DNA of 64,000 bases from Nostoc sp. MG11 (GTDB lineage Bacteria; Cyanobacteriota; Cyanobacteriia; Cyanobacteriales; Nostocaceae), in contig NZ_JACXXN010000005.1 in the NCBI RefSeq assembly GCF_014904695.1, positions 359,729 through 423,728 on the forward strand. Direction: 5' to 3'. Both the position numbers and the translations under genes were made by a program. Position 1 is the first letter of the stretch; each line of letters starts with the position of its first letter. This document shows positions 17,910 through 26,230 of this stretch, piece by piece. The notes beneath the pieces are model-generated. The model was not told the DNA's origin and searched no databases. It saw nothing but the letters and a program-made list of their open reading frames with translations.

Positions 17910-19343
17910 CTAAACTCCTGAATTACTTCTTGGTAAACTGATTGTAAACACACTTCCTTCTTCTAATTTTGATTGTACACTTAGGCTACCTCCCATACCC
18001 TCTACAAGTGTTTTGACAATCGATAAACCCAAACCAGAACCCCCAGTTGCAGGGCTACGGGATTCATCTACGCGGTAAAATCGCTCAAAAATACGTGATT
18101 GGTGTTGTAAAGGAATGCCATAACCTTGATCGCAAATTTGAATAATTACCTGATCCGAAAGCTGATTTAACTTGAAAATTACGGGTGTTTCAGCTTCAGA
18201 ATACTTAATAGCGTTATCAATCAAATTCAGCAATACTTGTTTGAAACGACTGTAATCAACTTCTACCTCAATTGGGTAAGTTGTTGACTCAATTTTAATT
18301 GTGCGATCGCTATACTTTTCTGCCATCACCACAACCTCTTCAACTAAGTCATTCAGCACGTAAGATTTGATCTGAAAGTGCAAATAACCACTATCTGCTC
18401 GTGCTAAATCAAGTAAATCTTGTAGCAGACGAATAGTGTGTTCGGCTTCCGATGCAGCAGTTTCTAAAGCTTCCTGTTGAGTTTGAGTTAAGTTATTCTG
18501 CCGTCGTAAAACACTTTGCAAATAACCATGTACAATCGTCAATGGTGTGCGTAACTCGTGAGAAACGTTACTTACAAATTCTTGTTCTTGCTCCCAAGAT
18601 TGAGAAAGACGCGATAGCAGCATATTTAAAGTTTGAGCTAATTCTTTAACCTCGCTAGGTGCATTATTCAGATATAGTTGTGCTCGTCCTAAATCTTCTA
18701 CAGAAATGACAGAAGTCATTTGGTTTAGCTGGCGCAGAGGTTGCAGAGAACGTTTAATATAAAATGCGATCGCAACCGTTAGCATGATAATTGCCAAAAC
18801 AGTAGTAATAACCAAACTCCGCACTATTACCATAAACATTGTCTGTTCGCGGGTAATATCCTGGACTACAAATAGCTGACCCAGAAGCTTACCCTGCACT
18901 TGCAAAGAACCACCACTCAAAACAAAGTAGCTTTGGTTAACTTTGTAGACTTGAGGTTTAATCGACATCTTAGTAAGGAACATTAACTCAGCCACCGTAG
19001 AATCAGATAACAAATCCAAAGTGGCAGATTTCACTAAGATTTTATGATCAGGACTTTTTAGCCATAATAATGTATTACTATCAGCCAAGTTATTAATAGC
19101 CTTTTGCAACCCAGTTTCAGGTTGCATCATTTCACTATAAAGTTGCACATCACGCGGCAAGCGTTCCGTAATTTGTTCTATATTTTGCTTATGACTATTA
19201 ATCAAAATTTGCTGCATTTTCCAACTAGTCCATGCAGCAAGGCTACTTAATATAAAAGCTGAAAAGGCGCCAATACCTACTGTCAGGCGTAACTGTAATG
19301 AAAACAGGTCTATATTTATCCAATTTTTTCTAATTTGCTTCAC
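17910..19343 (-). CDS. Membrane sensor histidine kinase (HAMP-HisKA-HATPase)
   Basis: A 477-residue kinase with membrane segments at about 20-38 and 172-196 flanking a periplasmic sensor region of about 130 residues, which is not recognisable to me. A HAMP linker (196-250), a HisKA domain with His262 in SNVSHELRTPL, and an ATPase domain with N-box NLIDNAIKYS, G1 DQGYGIP and G2 GGSGLGLSIV follow. It should autophosphorylate and pass phosphate to a response regulator, but none is adjacent, so it is an orphan kinase. The stimulus is unknown. All catalytic boxes are present. Confidence 0.92.
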   Translation of the reverse strand: MKQIRKNWINIDLFSLQLRLTVGIGAFSAFILSSLAAWTSWKMQQILINSHKQNIEQITERLPRDVQLYSEMMQPETGLQKAINNLADSNTLLWLKSPDHKILVKSATLDLLSDSTVAELMFLTKMSIKPQVYKVNQSYFVLSGGSLQVQGKLLGQLFVVQDITREQTMFMVIVRSLVITTVLAIIMLTVAIAFYIKRSLQPLRQLNQMTSVISVEDLGRAQLYLNNAPSEVKELAQTLNMLLSRLSQSWEQEQEFVSNVSHELRTPLTIVHGYLQSVLRRQNNLTQTQQEALETAASEAEHTIRLLQDLLDLARADSGYLHFQIKSYVLNDLVEEVVVMAEKYSDRTIKIESTTYPIEVEVDYSRFKQVLLNLIDNAIKYSEAETPVIFKLNQLSDQVIIQICDQGYGIPLQHQSRIFERFYRVDESRSPATGGSGLGLSIVKTLVEGMGGSLSVQSKLEEGSVFTISLPRSNSGV

Positions 19344-19810
19344 TACTGTTGATTATGTTGTGCGTATTGGATAAGGCTTTATTAATAAATAAGAAGGAAA
19401 AGGATGAACTCTTAGCCACGCCGCTTGTTTCTTACTTTTTACTCTTTCCTGTTTCCTCTGAGTCTCATTGATAAAGTTGTACTAAAATTAGAATTTATAA
19501 TTATAGGTGTTCTAAACTAACTTCTGTTAGATATACAATGACAGTGGCAACTCTTTCAAGAAAAATACTAAATATTTTTATTTCATCACTCTCTCAACTT
19601 TTCAAAATTATCTCTAATAAAAATTTAAACGTAATGTTGAGTAACTAAATTAATTTCAGGTGAGAATTACCTTAAACTTTTGCTGTCTAAAAATCTTCCT
19701 TATAAGCTTGGGATATGGTAAGAAGGGAAAGGGTGAATTTAAAGCTTTTCCCTTTACCCTTTGCCGTTTACCCTTTAACTAAGAAGTATTGTCTCAGTCC
19801 CTAGTCCCCT
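19344..19810. other. Intergenic region between histidine kinase and HtrA genes
   Basis: This 467-bp AT-rich gap has no supported gene. A short ATG-initiated frame at about 19538 is 36 codons long and not recognisable. At about 19727-19772 an inverted, purine/pyrimidine-rich hairpin (gggaaaggg ... ccctttaccc) lies downstream of the HtrA gene on its strand and may act as its terminator, though it lacks a clean T-run. Confidence 0.5.
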
Positions 19811-21073
19811 TTACTGTACTTGAGTCGGGAAAGCCCCAGGTTGCACAGCTAAGTTAAGATTTTGTCCGTTGCGACGCAATTCTAAGCGCAAATCTCCCCC
19901 AACTTGGCTCTTTTCAACTGCTCTTTGGACACCGCTAGCATCTGTGACTGATTGACCATTGAGTGTTTGGATAACATCACCAGGACGTATTCCGGCTCTA
20001 GCCGCTGGTGAATTTGGCATAACTCTCACAACCAATACACCTTTATCTTCAGCCACATTTAAACCGCTACTGGGGTCTGAGTTGAGATTTTGCTTTAACT
20101 CAGGTGTTAGTCCCACCATCTGAATCCCCAAATAAGGATGTTGCACTTTGCCTGTAGCTATCAGTTGACTGGAAATGCGTTGAGTTGTGTTGATAGGAAT
20201 GGCAAAGCCTATCCCCTGTGCTCCTCGGATAATGGCTGTATTCATCCCAATCACCTCGCCACGGGAATTTAGCAGAGGGCCGCCAGAGTTGCCAGGATTA
20301 ATCGCCGCATCTGTTTGAATAAATTCAACTCGCTTATCAGGAGCGCCTATTTGATTGCTAGTGCGTCCGGTGGCGCTGATGATCCCTGTAGTGACACTAT
20401 TATCTAAACCGAGGGGGTTGCCGATCGCGATCGCCCATTCTCCCGGTTGCAGTTGGTCTGAGTTCCCTAACGCCACTGTCGGTAGATTGTTTCCCTCAAT
20501 CTTGACAACAGCGACATCTGTTAATGAGTCTCTTCCCAAGACCTTACCTGGCAAGGTGCGTCCATCTTTAAGTGTCACTGTCACTGTGTCAGCACCAGCA
20601 ACTACGTGAGCGTTAGTCAGAATGCGACCATCGGCACTGATGATAAAACCTGAGCCAGTACCCCGTTCTACCCTTTCTCGTGATTCTGGCAATTGCGAGC
20701 CAAAAAAGCGGCGGAAAAACGGGTCGTTAAATTCCTCTGGTATCTGGCTTCTGACTGTTCGAGAAGAGTTAATCCGTACCACAGCCGGCCCAACCTTTTG
20801 CACAACCCCAATCACAAAGTTAGGATCTGTGGCAATTGGTAACGGAGGAGCTGCATTTACTGGACTCACTGCCAAATTAGAGGCACTTTCAGACACCTTT
20901 TGAGGATTAGAAGCCAGATAGCCGCCTGTCAATGTCATCCCCGATCCCAGCAGCACCAGCGATAGAGAGGCAGCAGCCTTTTTCCAGGGAGATTGATTAC
21001 GGTATTTAGCATCAGAAGTGTTATTTGAAATACTATTTAATTTGTGTTCTCTGTCGCGAGATTCGTTTTGCAT
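19811..21073 (-). CDS. Deg/HtrA-type trypsin-like serine protease (HhoA/HhoB group) with PDZ domain
   Basis: A 420-residue envelope protease. A membrane anchor or signal segment lies at about 31-53 ([21 protein letters not shown]). The protease domain has His156 (TNAHVV), Asp186 (TDVAVV) and Ser263 (GNSGGP), a complete triad. One PDZ domain follows (about 310-410, [22 protein letters not shown]). Cyanobacterial Deg proteases of this kind degrade or refold damaged periplasmic and membrane proteins under light and heat stress; which of HhoA, HhoB or HtrA it matches cannot be settled here. Monocistronic, complete. Confidence 0.93.
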   Translation of the reverse strand: MQNESRDREHKLNSISNNTSDAKYRNQSPWKKAAASLSLVLLGSGMTLTGGYLASNPQKVSESASNLAVSPVNAAPPLPIATDPNFVIGVVQKVGPAVVRINSSRTVRSQIPEEFNDPFFRRFFGSQLPESRERVERGTGSGFIISADGRILTNAHVVAGADTVTVTLKDGRTLPGKVLGRDSLTDVAVVKIEGNNLPTVALGNSDQLQPGEWAIAIGNPLGLDNSVTTGIISATGRTSNQIGAPDKRVEFIQTDAAINPGNSGGPLLNSRGEVIGMNTAIIRGAQGIGFAIPINTTQRISSQLIATGKVQHPYLGIQMVGLTPELKQNLNSDPSSGLNVAEDKGVLVVRVMPNSPAARAGIRPGDVIQTLNGQSVTDASGVQRAVEKSQVGGDLRLELRRNGQNLNLAVQPGAFPTQVQ

Positions 21074-21255
21074 TGCTGTCTGGAAGAATATTTAGACTTA
21101 CTATTAATTGTAGATATGATTTTTGACGTTTTTGTTGCAAAGGTATTGCGCTGGTGTGAAAAATCTGCTATTGAACCGCGTATTTACTTGATTGACTGAG
21201 AAATAACCTATACAATTCTTCCAAGAGACTCTTGGCAATACTTGGGCGCTTCATA

Positions 21256-21551
21256 ATGGCAACGAGATCTAATATTCAGGTGACGATTTCCCTGTTTGAA
21301 CTGGGTTTAGAAGACAAGGAGTTGCAAACAGAGGTGGTTCAAAAGCTCTGGAGGGTTTCTCGTTGGGGATATTGAAGACAGTGGTGCAACCAGCCACGAT
21401 TAAAGCTTTGTTTGGTCTGGTATATCGCCTTTCTGGAAAATCTATCGAATTAAATGTAGAAGCCAATGGTAAAACATTCAAAGTGTAAACCAGCAGTCTG
21501 GCACAGTTAGTAGCAGCAGTTGAACCAGCGCAAAAATTTGTAGGGGGATAG
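21256..21551 (+). pseudogene. Decayed EACC1-like gene
   Basis: From ATG 21256 the frame reads MATRSNIQVTISLFELGLED..., then stops after about 38 codons. A shifted frame continues with SKALEGFSLGILKTVV and SIELNVEANGKTFKV, matches TAA, and goes on TSSLAQLVAAVEPAQKFV to a TAG. Compared with the intact gene at 1838-2215 (SKALGGFLLGVLQ, TIEMEVEANGKKLKVKA), it has lost about 20-25 codons in the middle, is frameshifted there, and has one nonsense codon (AAA or similar to TAA) near the end. It lies 10 bp before the second caspase gene, the same arrangement as the intact module. Confidence 0.85.
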
Positions 21552-21561
21552 TCAGGCAAAT

Positions 21562-23754
21562 ATGGTGAACAAGGTAGCATTGCTGATTGGAGTCAGTGAA
21601 TATGAGCCTGGTTTTATCCCTCTACTGGGAGCTGTTAAAGATGTGGATGCCATACAACGAGTGTTGGCAAACCCAGAAATGGGTGGCTTTGCTGAGACGG
21701 ATATTACGGTGCTGAAAAATCCCCAGCGGCAAGATATGGAAGATGCCATTTATCGATTGTATGCTGATCGCCACAGAGATGACCTGGTATTATTTTATTT
21801 CTCTGGTCATGGGATTAAGGATGAAAGAGGCAATCTTTACCTATCAACTCGAATTACTCGTAAACAGAATGGCAAACTAGTAAAGCCTTCGGCAGTTGCA
21901 GCTAGTTTTCTACACGAAAGTATTAACGATAGCCGCTCCCAGAGACAGGTTGTGATTTTGGACTGTTGCTTTAGTGGAGCGATCGCTCAAGGGATGACTG
22001 TTAGAGATGATGATACCGTAAATTTGCAAGAACAGTTAGGTGGCAAAGGACGGGCAATTTTGACATCTTCCACATCTACTCAGTATTCTTTTGAGCAGAT
22101 AGGATCTGAGCTTTCAATCTATACTCGTTACCTAGTCGAAGGCATTGAAACAGGAGCCGCAGACCATGACGAAGATGGCTGGATTTCGGTGGATGGGTTG
22201 CATGAGTATGCCAGCATCAAGGTGCAGGAAGAAGCTCCAGCTATGACACCAAAGTTTTATCCTGTTGAGGAAGGCTACAAGATAAATATAGCTAGAGCAC
22301 CCGTTGGTGAACCAAAACTGATGTATCGCAGAAAAGTTGAAGAAATCGCTCGTAAAAGACAAGGAAAGATTTCTTTGATTAACCAGATGTCTTTAGAAGA
22401 ATTACGTCACAGTTTGAAATTGCCATCTGAAGAAGCTAATGCCATTGAGACTGATGTTTTGCAGCCTTACCTTATCCGCGAGCAAAAATTACAGCGTTAT
22501 GAACAGGCTTTATCGGAAGCAATTCAGCGGCAAAATCCTTTGAGTGACGAAGATTGGAGCGACATGAAAGATTTGCAACAAGTTCTGCGGCTCAGAGATG
22601 AAGATGTTGCACCGATTGTGGAACGTTTCCGAAATGAAAAAGTGTCACCGATAGTAATAGAGGTTCCTCTAGAAACCGGAACCTTGACTGAGCAAATATC
22701 TTTTAACAACGATGATACCGTCGTTAAAACCCAGTCAGAAAGTCTTTTGTCTCGTTGGAAGTTGCTAGCATTTGGTTTGGTATCTGTCGCTTTGGGGATG
22801 GTGATCAACAAAATATGGACAGATAAACCCCTGGATCAACACCCTTTACTTGTTTCTCAACAAACTTACTCTAAAAGCCTTTTTACTGATATTAAAGATG
22901 ATGTCCCTTCTGGCATATTTAACTATGGTCTTAGTACAACTTGGGCCCCAATTCGTGGCAATGCAGATCAAGAAATTCAAAAAGCATTTCCTAATTTTCA
23001 ACTCAAATATATAGTATTTCCTCTTGAAGAGACGGGTTCACTCACAAGTATTGAAAAGTTATTAGATAAGTCAGTTGCTTTTGCTCAGTACTCTTATCCA
23101 CTCACAGAACAACAGAAAAAAAAGTTTAAAGAAATTCCTGTAGCTGTTGATGGAGTAGCGATCGCAGTTCATCCTGAATTAAGCATCTCTAGCTTAACCT
23201 TGGATGAGTTAAAGCGTATTTACACAGGTGAAGTTACCAACTGGATTAAAGTAGGAGGCCCTGACTTGAAAATTACGCCTTTGTCTCGCAATGTAGCGGG
23301 TGGTACTGTCAAGTTTTTCAAAGAAAAGGTTTTGGGCGATCCTGAATATTCATTTGCTCCGCTAATTGTTAAAAAAGTCCAAAGCACCACCCTAGGATTA
23401 CAAGAAGTATACAAAGACAAAGGTGGCATTTACTTTGCTTCAGCTTCAGAGGTGCTTGGTCAGTGTATGGTCAAGCCTTTATGGTTAGGTAAGGATAGAA
23501 ATAATCTAGTTCCTCCTCATCAAAAATTAAGTACAGATCAAATTTCTAAATGTCCAAAAAATCCGAATAAACTTTACAAAGCTAATGTGAATGCTTTTAG
23601 TGACCAAAGCTATCCACTTACTCGGAAGCTATATGTAGTTGTCAAGCAGGACGGTTCCATAGACCAAAAAGCAGGCGAAGCCTATGCTAAATTGCTGCTA
23701 ACTCGCCAAGGTCAAGATCTAATAGAAACATCTGGCTTTGGCAGAATTCGCTAA
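21562..23754 (+). CDS. Caspase-family protein with TM segment and C-terminal PstS-like solute-binding domain
   Basis: A 730-residue protein. The caspase domain (1-245) has His83 in YFSGHG and Cys136 in DCCFSGA. The helical region at 251-355 is clearly homologous to that of the caspase at 2247 (shared VLxPY...EQKLQRYEQAL and LRDEDVAPI). A membrane segment (about 398-417) follows. The C-terminus (448-728) is a periplasmic phosphate-binding-protein-like domain: SLTLDELKRIYTGEVTNW, KITPLSRNVAGGTVKFF and LGQCMVKPL. This is the layout of PstS-type PBP domains. An external ligand could thus gate a cytoplasmic protease; that is inference. Its EACC1-like partner upstream is a pseudogene. No pst transporter genes are nearby. 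Confidence 0.9.
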   Translation: MVNKVALLIGVSEYEPGFIPLLGAVKDVDAIQRVLANPEMGGFAETDITVLKNPQRQDMEDAIYRLYADRHRDDLVLFYFSGHGIKDERGNLYLSTRITRKQNGKLVKPSAVAASFLHESINDSRSQRQVVILDCCFSGAIAQGMTVRDDDTVNLQEQLGGKGRAILTSSTSTQYSFEQIGSELSIYTRYLVEGIETGAADHDEDGWISVDGLHEYASIKVQEEAPAMTPKFYPVEEGYKINIARAPVGEPKLMYRRKVEEIARKRQGKISLINQMSLEELRHSLKLPSEEANAIETDVLQPYLIREQKLQRYEQALSEAIQRQNPLSDEDWSDMKDLQQVLRLRDEDVAPIVERFRNEKVSPIVIEVPLETGTLTEQISFNNDDTVVKTQSESLLSRWKLLAFGLVSVALGMVINKIWTDKPLDQHPLLVSQQTYSKSLFTDIKDDVPSGIFNYGLSTTWAPIRGNADQEIQKAFPNFQLKYIVFPLEETGSLTSIEKLLDKSVAFAQYSYPLTEQQKKKFKEIPVAVDGVAIAVHPELSISSLTLDELKRIYTGEVTNWIKVGGPDLKITPLSRNVAGGTVKFFKEKVLGDPEYSFAPLIVKKVQSTTLGLQEVYKDKGGIYFASASEVLGQCMVKPLWLGKDRNNLVPPHQKLSTDQISKCPKNPNKLYKANVNAFSDQSYPLTRKLYVVVKQDGSIDQKAGEAYAKLLLTRQGQDLIETSGFGRIR

Positions 23755-23935
23755 TAGGTTTAGCTGATGAATCTTTATTTTTGCAAACTAGAATATTTTT
23801 ACTAGTTGAAGAAGATATTTTAAAAGCTTATTTTTATTTGTCCTGGCGATTAGAAATCGTGGCTATGCATTATCTATGTTTTAGGTAAAGTGCGATCGCC
23901 CTTCTACAACACACTATTAACTATCTCTCATAAAC

Positions 23936-23971
23936 TGCGTAGGCTTAGCCAGTCGTAGACATCGCCTATGC
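23936..23971. repeat. Dispersed palindromic repeat (family B)
   Basis: tgcgtaggcttagccagtcg followed by tagacatcgc. The same unit recurs, with variants, at 24683-24774 (interrupted), 44846-44876 and 63035-63063. It is intergenic here, between the second caspase and the toxin gene. Confidence 0.75.
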
Positions 23972-24029
23972 AGCTAATATTATCGTAATAAACTTAAAGT
24001 TTTTGGCACTTACGTTAAGCATATCTAAA

Positions 24030-24293
24030 CTAACTTTTTCTATAAACATCTTTCCGATGCTTGCACTGCAAAATTTGTACGAGTTGATTTTCATCATCAA
24101 TCTCATAACGAACTCTATAATCACCAATTCGGATACGATACTCGTTATCAGAACCTTTTAACTTGACAATTCCATCGGGACGCGGTTCCAAAGCAAGATT
24201 TTGTATTTTTTCAATAACACGCTCTATAACATCATTTGGTAAGTTATCAATCTGCTTTTGTACAGACTTTGAAATAACGACCGTGTAACTCAT
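24030..24293 (-). CDS. RelE/ParE family toxin of a toxin-antitoxin pair
   Basis: An 87-residue basic protein with the RelE/ParE signature: SYTVVISKSVQKQIDNLPND at the start, LKGSDNEYRIRIGDYRVRYEI in the middle and CKHRKDVYRKS at the end. Such toxins cleave mRNA at the ribosome (RelE) or poison gyrase (ParE); the sequence does not settle which. Its ATG overlaps the TAA of the upstream antitoxin gene by one base (position 24293), so the two are translationally coupled. Complete and apparently functional. Confidence 0.9.
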   Translation of the reverse strand: MSYTVVISKSVQKQIDNLPNDVIERVIEKIQNLALEPRPDGIVKLKGSDNEYRIRIGDYRVRYEIDDENQLVQILQCKHRKDVYRKS

Positions 24294-24538
24294 TATCTGT
24301 GATCTGAGCGCTTAGCAAGATATTCATCTATAGTCACTGACTGACCATCGCTATACTCAGCGCGAACTGCTTGAATTTCTGCCTGTGTTTCTGCATCGTC
24401 TTCGTACAACGCTTCTTCGGCTTCAAAAATCTGTTGCTCAATTAGCTCTTGAAGTTGACGTTTTTCTGTTAACTCAAGGGAAGATATTGCTTCTGCTAAA
24501 GTTTCTAAGGAGAGTTGTACTTTAACAATGGCTGGCAT
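24293..24538 (-). CDS. Antitoxin of the RelE-type pair
   Basis: An 81-residue acidic protein starting MPAIVKVQLSLETLAEAISS. It has a helical central part (LQELIEQQIFEAEEALYEDD) and a C-terminus ending KRSDHR. I chose the ATG at 24538 because AGGAG lies just upstream; a longer in-frame start at 24679 has no support. It resembles small cyanobacterial antitoxins found before RelE genes. There is no visible DNA-binding fold that I can name. It would neutralise the adjacent toxin. Confidence 0.82.
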   Translation of the reverse strand: MPAIVKVQLSLETLAEAISSLELTEKRQLQELIEQQIFEAEEALYEDDAETQAEIQAVRAEYSDGQSVTIDEYLAKRSDHR

Positions 24539-24682
24539 TTTTCTCCTATTGGGTGTGTTTTTTTCGCACTTTGACACCATTATGCTGATTTTAACAGTTA
24601 TATTTTTGTCAAGCCGAAAGTCTTTGGGTTGTGTTTCAGAACAAATGCATCTAAACTTTACTAACTGATAATAATGCAATCT

Positions 24683-24774
24683 GCCTAGGCTTAGCCAGTC
24701 GTAGCGAAAAGTTCTGTAGGCGGGTTTCCCGCCGTAGGAAACTTTTCAAGACAGACATCGCTTACAGCAGACTT
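24683..24774. repeat. Family-B palindromic repeat interrupted by a second hairpin element
   Basis: The family-B unit cctaggcttagccagtcgtag is broken after gtcgtag and resumes as acatcgct about 50 bp later. The insert is itself a hairpin: gaaaagtt ... ggcgggtttcccgcc ... aacttttc. It is a repeat inside a repeat. Confidence 0.65.
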
Positions 24775-24786
24775 TTCCTATGCATT

Positions 24787-24912
24787 CATCAACTTTACGA
24801 CATTAGTCATCAACATTACGACATTGGTCATTAACATCGTAATGTTGGTCATGAATATTACGATGTTGGTCATTAACATCGTAATGTTGGTCATGAATAT
24901 TACAATGTTGGT
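24787..24912. repeat. Tandem repeat, six exact 21-bp periods
   Basis: Six 21-bp units: catcaactttacgacattag and variants of the form cattaacatcgtaatgttgg or catgaatattacgatgttgg. Successive units alternate between a form and its near-complement, so the array can fold on itself. The unit resembles the one at 1397-1582 (shared atcaacttt ... cgac). A partial seventh unit follows to about 24924. Confidence 0.9.
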
Positions 24913-25116
24913 CATCAACGTTAAAGCGATCGCCACGACACCAGCTTCCATGACAGTCCAACATATTTTATTGATTAAATCAGCATCCAGTGATTAGATT
25001 CAGAGAAATCACTGGAATAAGATGAACAATTTATTAGTAAAAATTGTGAGTTCTGCTGAACCATAATACTGCTCATTGAGGCAAGCTAGCTCTATAACTC
25101 TCTCAGGAGTAAATTT

Positions 25117-25512
25117 ATGCCTCGAACAAAACGTACATCTCGGATTCTCGAAAAAGCTGAGTTGAGATCCGTTGCACTCAAAGCAATTGATCCAAATATG
25201 AATTTTGATAATAATTACAATTTACAAAACCTGACTCAATCAATTGAAGAGTTACGCTCTATGCTTGATGTTTATAATAGCGCTTTAGCTATGGTTGACA
25301 CTACCAAAACTAAAATTGATGCGATGGAAAAAATCTTAAGCCATCTTTCAGACAAGATGCTGGTGGGTGTTGGTTTCAAGTACGGTAAAGACAGTGGCGA
25401 ATATGAGATAGCAGGTGGGGTTCGTGATAGCGAACGTATCCGCAAAGGCAGATTAACTCGCTTAAAAGCCAGTGCAGGGGAAGCATCAGTTAAAAATATT
25501 AAAACCGCCTAA
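25117..25512 (+). CDS. Hypothetical protein, small, basic, coiled-coil
   Basis: A 131-residue protein that I do not recognise. The N-terminus is basic (MPRTKRTSRILEKAELRSVA). The middle (about 40-90) is helical and likely coiled coil (LTQSIEELRSMLDVYNSALA, KTKIDAMEKILSHLSDKML). A Gly-rich segment VGVGFKYGKDSGEYEIAGG and a basic tail follow. No signal or membrane segment is present. A good ribosome site (AGGAG) lies 7 nt before the ATG, which supports real translation. It stands alone among repeats. Confidence 0.7.
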   Translation: MPRTKRTSRILEKAELRSVALKAIDPNMNFDNNYNLQNLTQSIEELRSMLDVYNSALAMVDTTKTKIDAMEKILSHLSDKMLVGVGFKYGKDSGEYEIAGGVRDSERIRKGRLTRLKASAGEASVKNIKTA

Positions 25513-25566
25513 TTCTAGAACACCGATTCAGTATTCAAGATAGGGGCGAGAAAAACCGATTATTTC

Positions 25567-25595
25567 GTAGAGACGTTGCAATGCAACGTCTCTAC
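25567..25595. repeat. 29-bp palindrome
   Basis: gtagagacgttgca, a single A, then the exact complement tgcaacgtctctac: a 14-bp stem with a 1-nt centre. It is not followed by a T-run, so it looks like a dispersed repeat more than a terminator. Confidence 0.8.
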
Positions 25596-25666
25596 AGTCA
25601 ACGATAATTGGTAGTTTTACCGAAAAGAAATCGGGTTTTTGCGATTACTGAATCGATGCTCTTAGG

Positions 25667-25774
25667 ACTTACGCACTGAAGCCTGAAACCCTGATCCCCC
25701 CTAACCCCCCTTTTTAAGGGGGGAACGTCTAAAGCCCCCTTTCTAATGGGGTTGGGGGATCTGAGTGCGTAAGT
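25667..25774. repeat. MITE-like element with C/G-rich inverted core
   Basis: The 11-bp ends acttacgcact (25667-25677) and agtgcgtaagt (25764-25774) are inverted. They enclose a core (ctgatccccc ... ttgggggatctg) that closely matches the core of the element at 7734-7927. Total length is 108 bp. Same core, different ends. Confidence 0.75.
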
Positions 25775-25919
25775 TCTGGCTCTAGGTCTACGGTAGTGTA
25801 CCCAAGTCATCGAATTACCCACAAGTCTTAAAAAACTTCACCCTGTCCTACCGGACACCCCTCTTTTTGCTAAGGAGAGGCAAAGATTTACCCACTCAGC
25901 ACTTTGCTATAACTCAGCA

Positions 25920-25953
25920 CGGGCTAAACGCCCCGCTACCGCTAACGGAACTC
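25920..25953. repeat. Dispersed palindromic repeat (family A)
   Basis: cgggctaaacgccccgctac followed by cgctaacggaactc. A nearly identical copy lies at 39541-39574. Diverged copies lie at 45769-45805 and 53831-53880. Here it provides the stop codon of the Uma2 fragment. Confidence 0.8.
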
Positions 25954-26169
25954 AGCACTTTTCATCCACAGGGTAAAGCGAGGGTGAGGCTTTAATTTTT
26001 GGGTTGGAAATTTTTTACAAAAATCAAGCGCAATTTTATTGTGGTTAGTTGTGCTTCCTGTTATTGCTATAATTTCTCCATTTCTGTATTCATTTTTATA
26101 TTCAGCTTTCTCTTCTAATTCCAGATATTCTTCTGGGGTGTAATAACGCTTCTCTGTTTGTAAAACCAT
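25942..26169 (-). pseudogene. Uma2 family gene fragment (5' part)
   Basis: The frame from ATG 26169 reads MVLQTEKRYYTPEEYLELEE... and EYKNEYRNGEIIAITGSTTNHNKI (in part), the typical N-terminus of a Uma2/DUF820 protein. After about 55 residues homology is lost. The frame runs into a family-A palindromic repeat, which supplies the stop codon. The nuclease core (PD...E) is missing, so this is a remnant, about one third of a normal gene. Confidence 0.75.
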
Positions 26170-26230
26170 ATTAATTAACTCACCAAATGTAAGAATGAGT
26201 GCGTTATCAATAGCGTAACGCACCCTATAA

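Larger units (their letters stand above)
24539..25116. other. Repeat-filled intergenic region
   Basis: This 578-bp gap has no supported gene. In order it holds the toxin-antitoxin promoter region (about 24540-24620), an interrupted family-B repeat (24683-24774), a 21-bp tandem array (24787-24912) and about 200 bp of AT-rich DNA before the small gene at 25117. Confidence 0.6.
25513..25941. other. Repeat-filled intergenic region
   Basis: This gap of 429 bp has no supported gene. It contains the 29-bp palindrome (25567-25595), the C/G-rich inverted element (25667-25774), and a common Nostoc-type repeat with gtcctaccggacacccctct at about 25838-25880 that runs into the family-A repeat. Confidence 0.6.
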
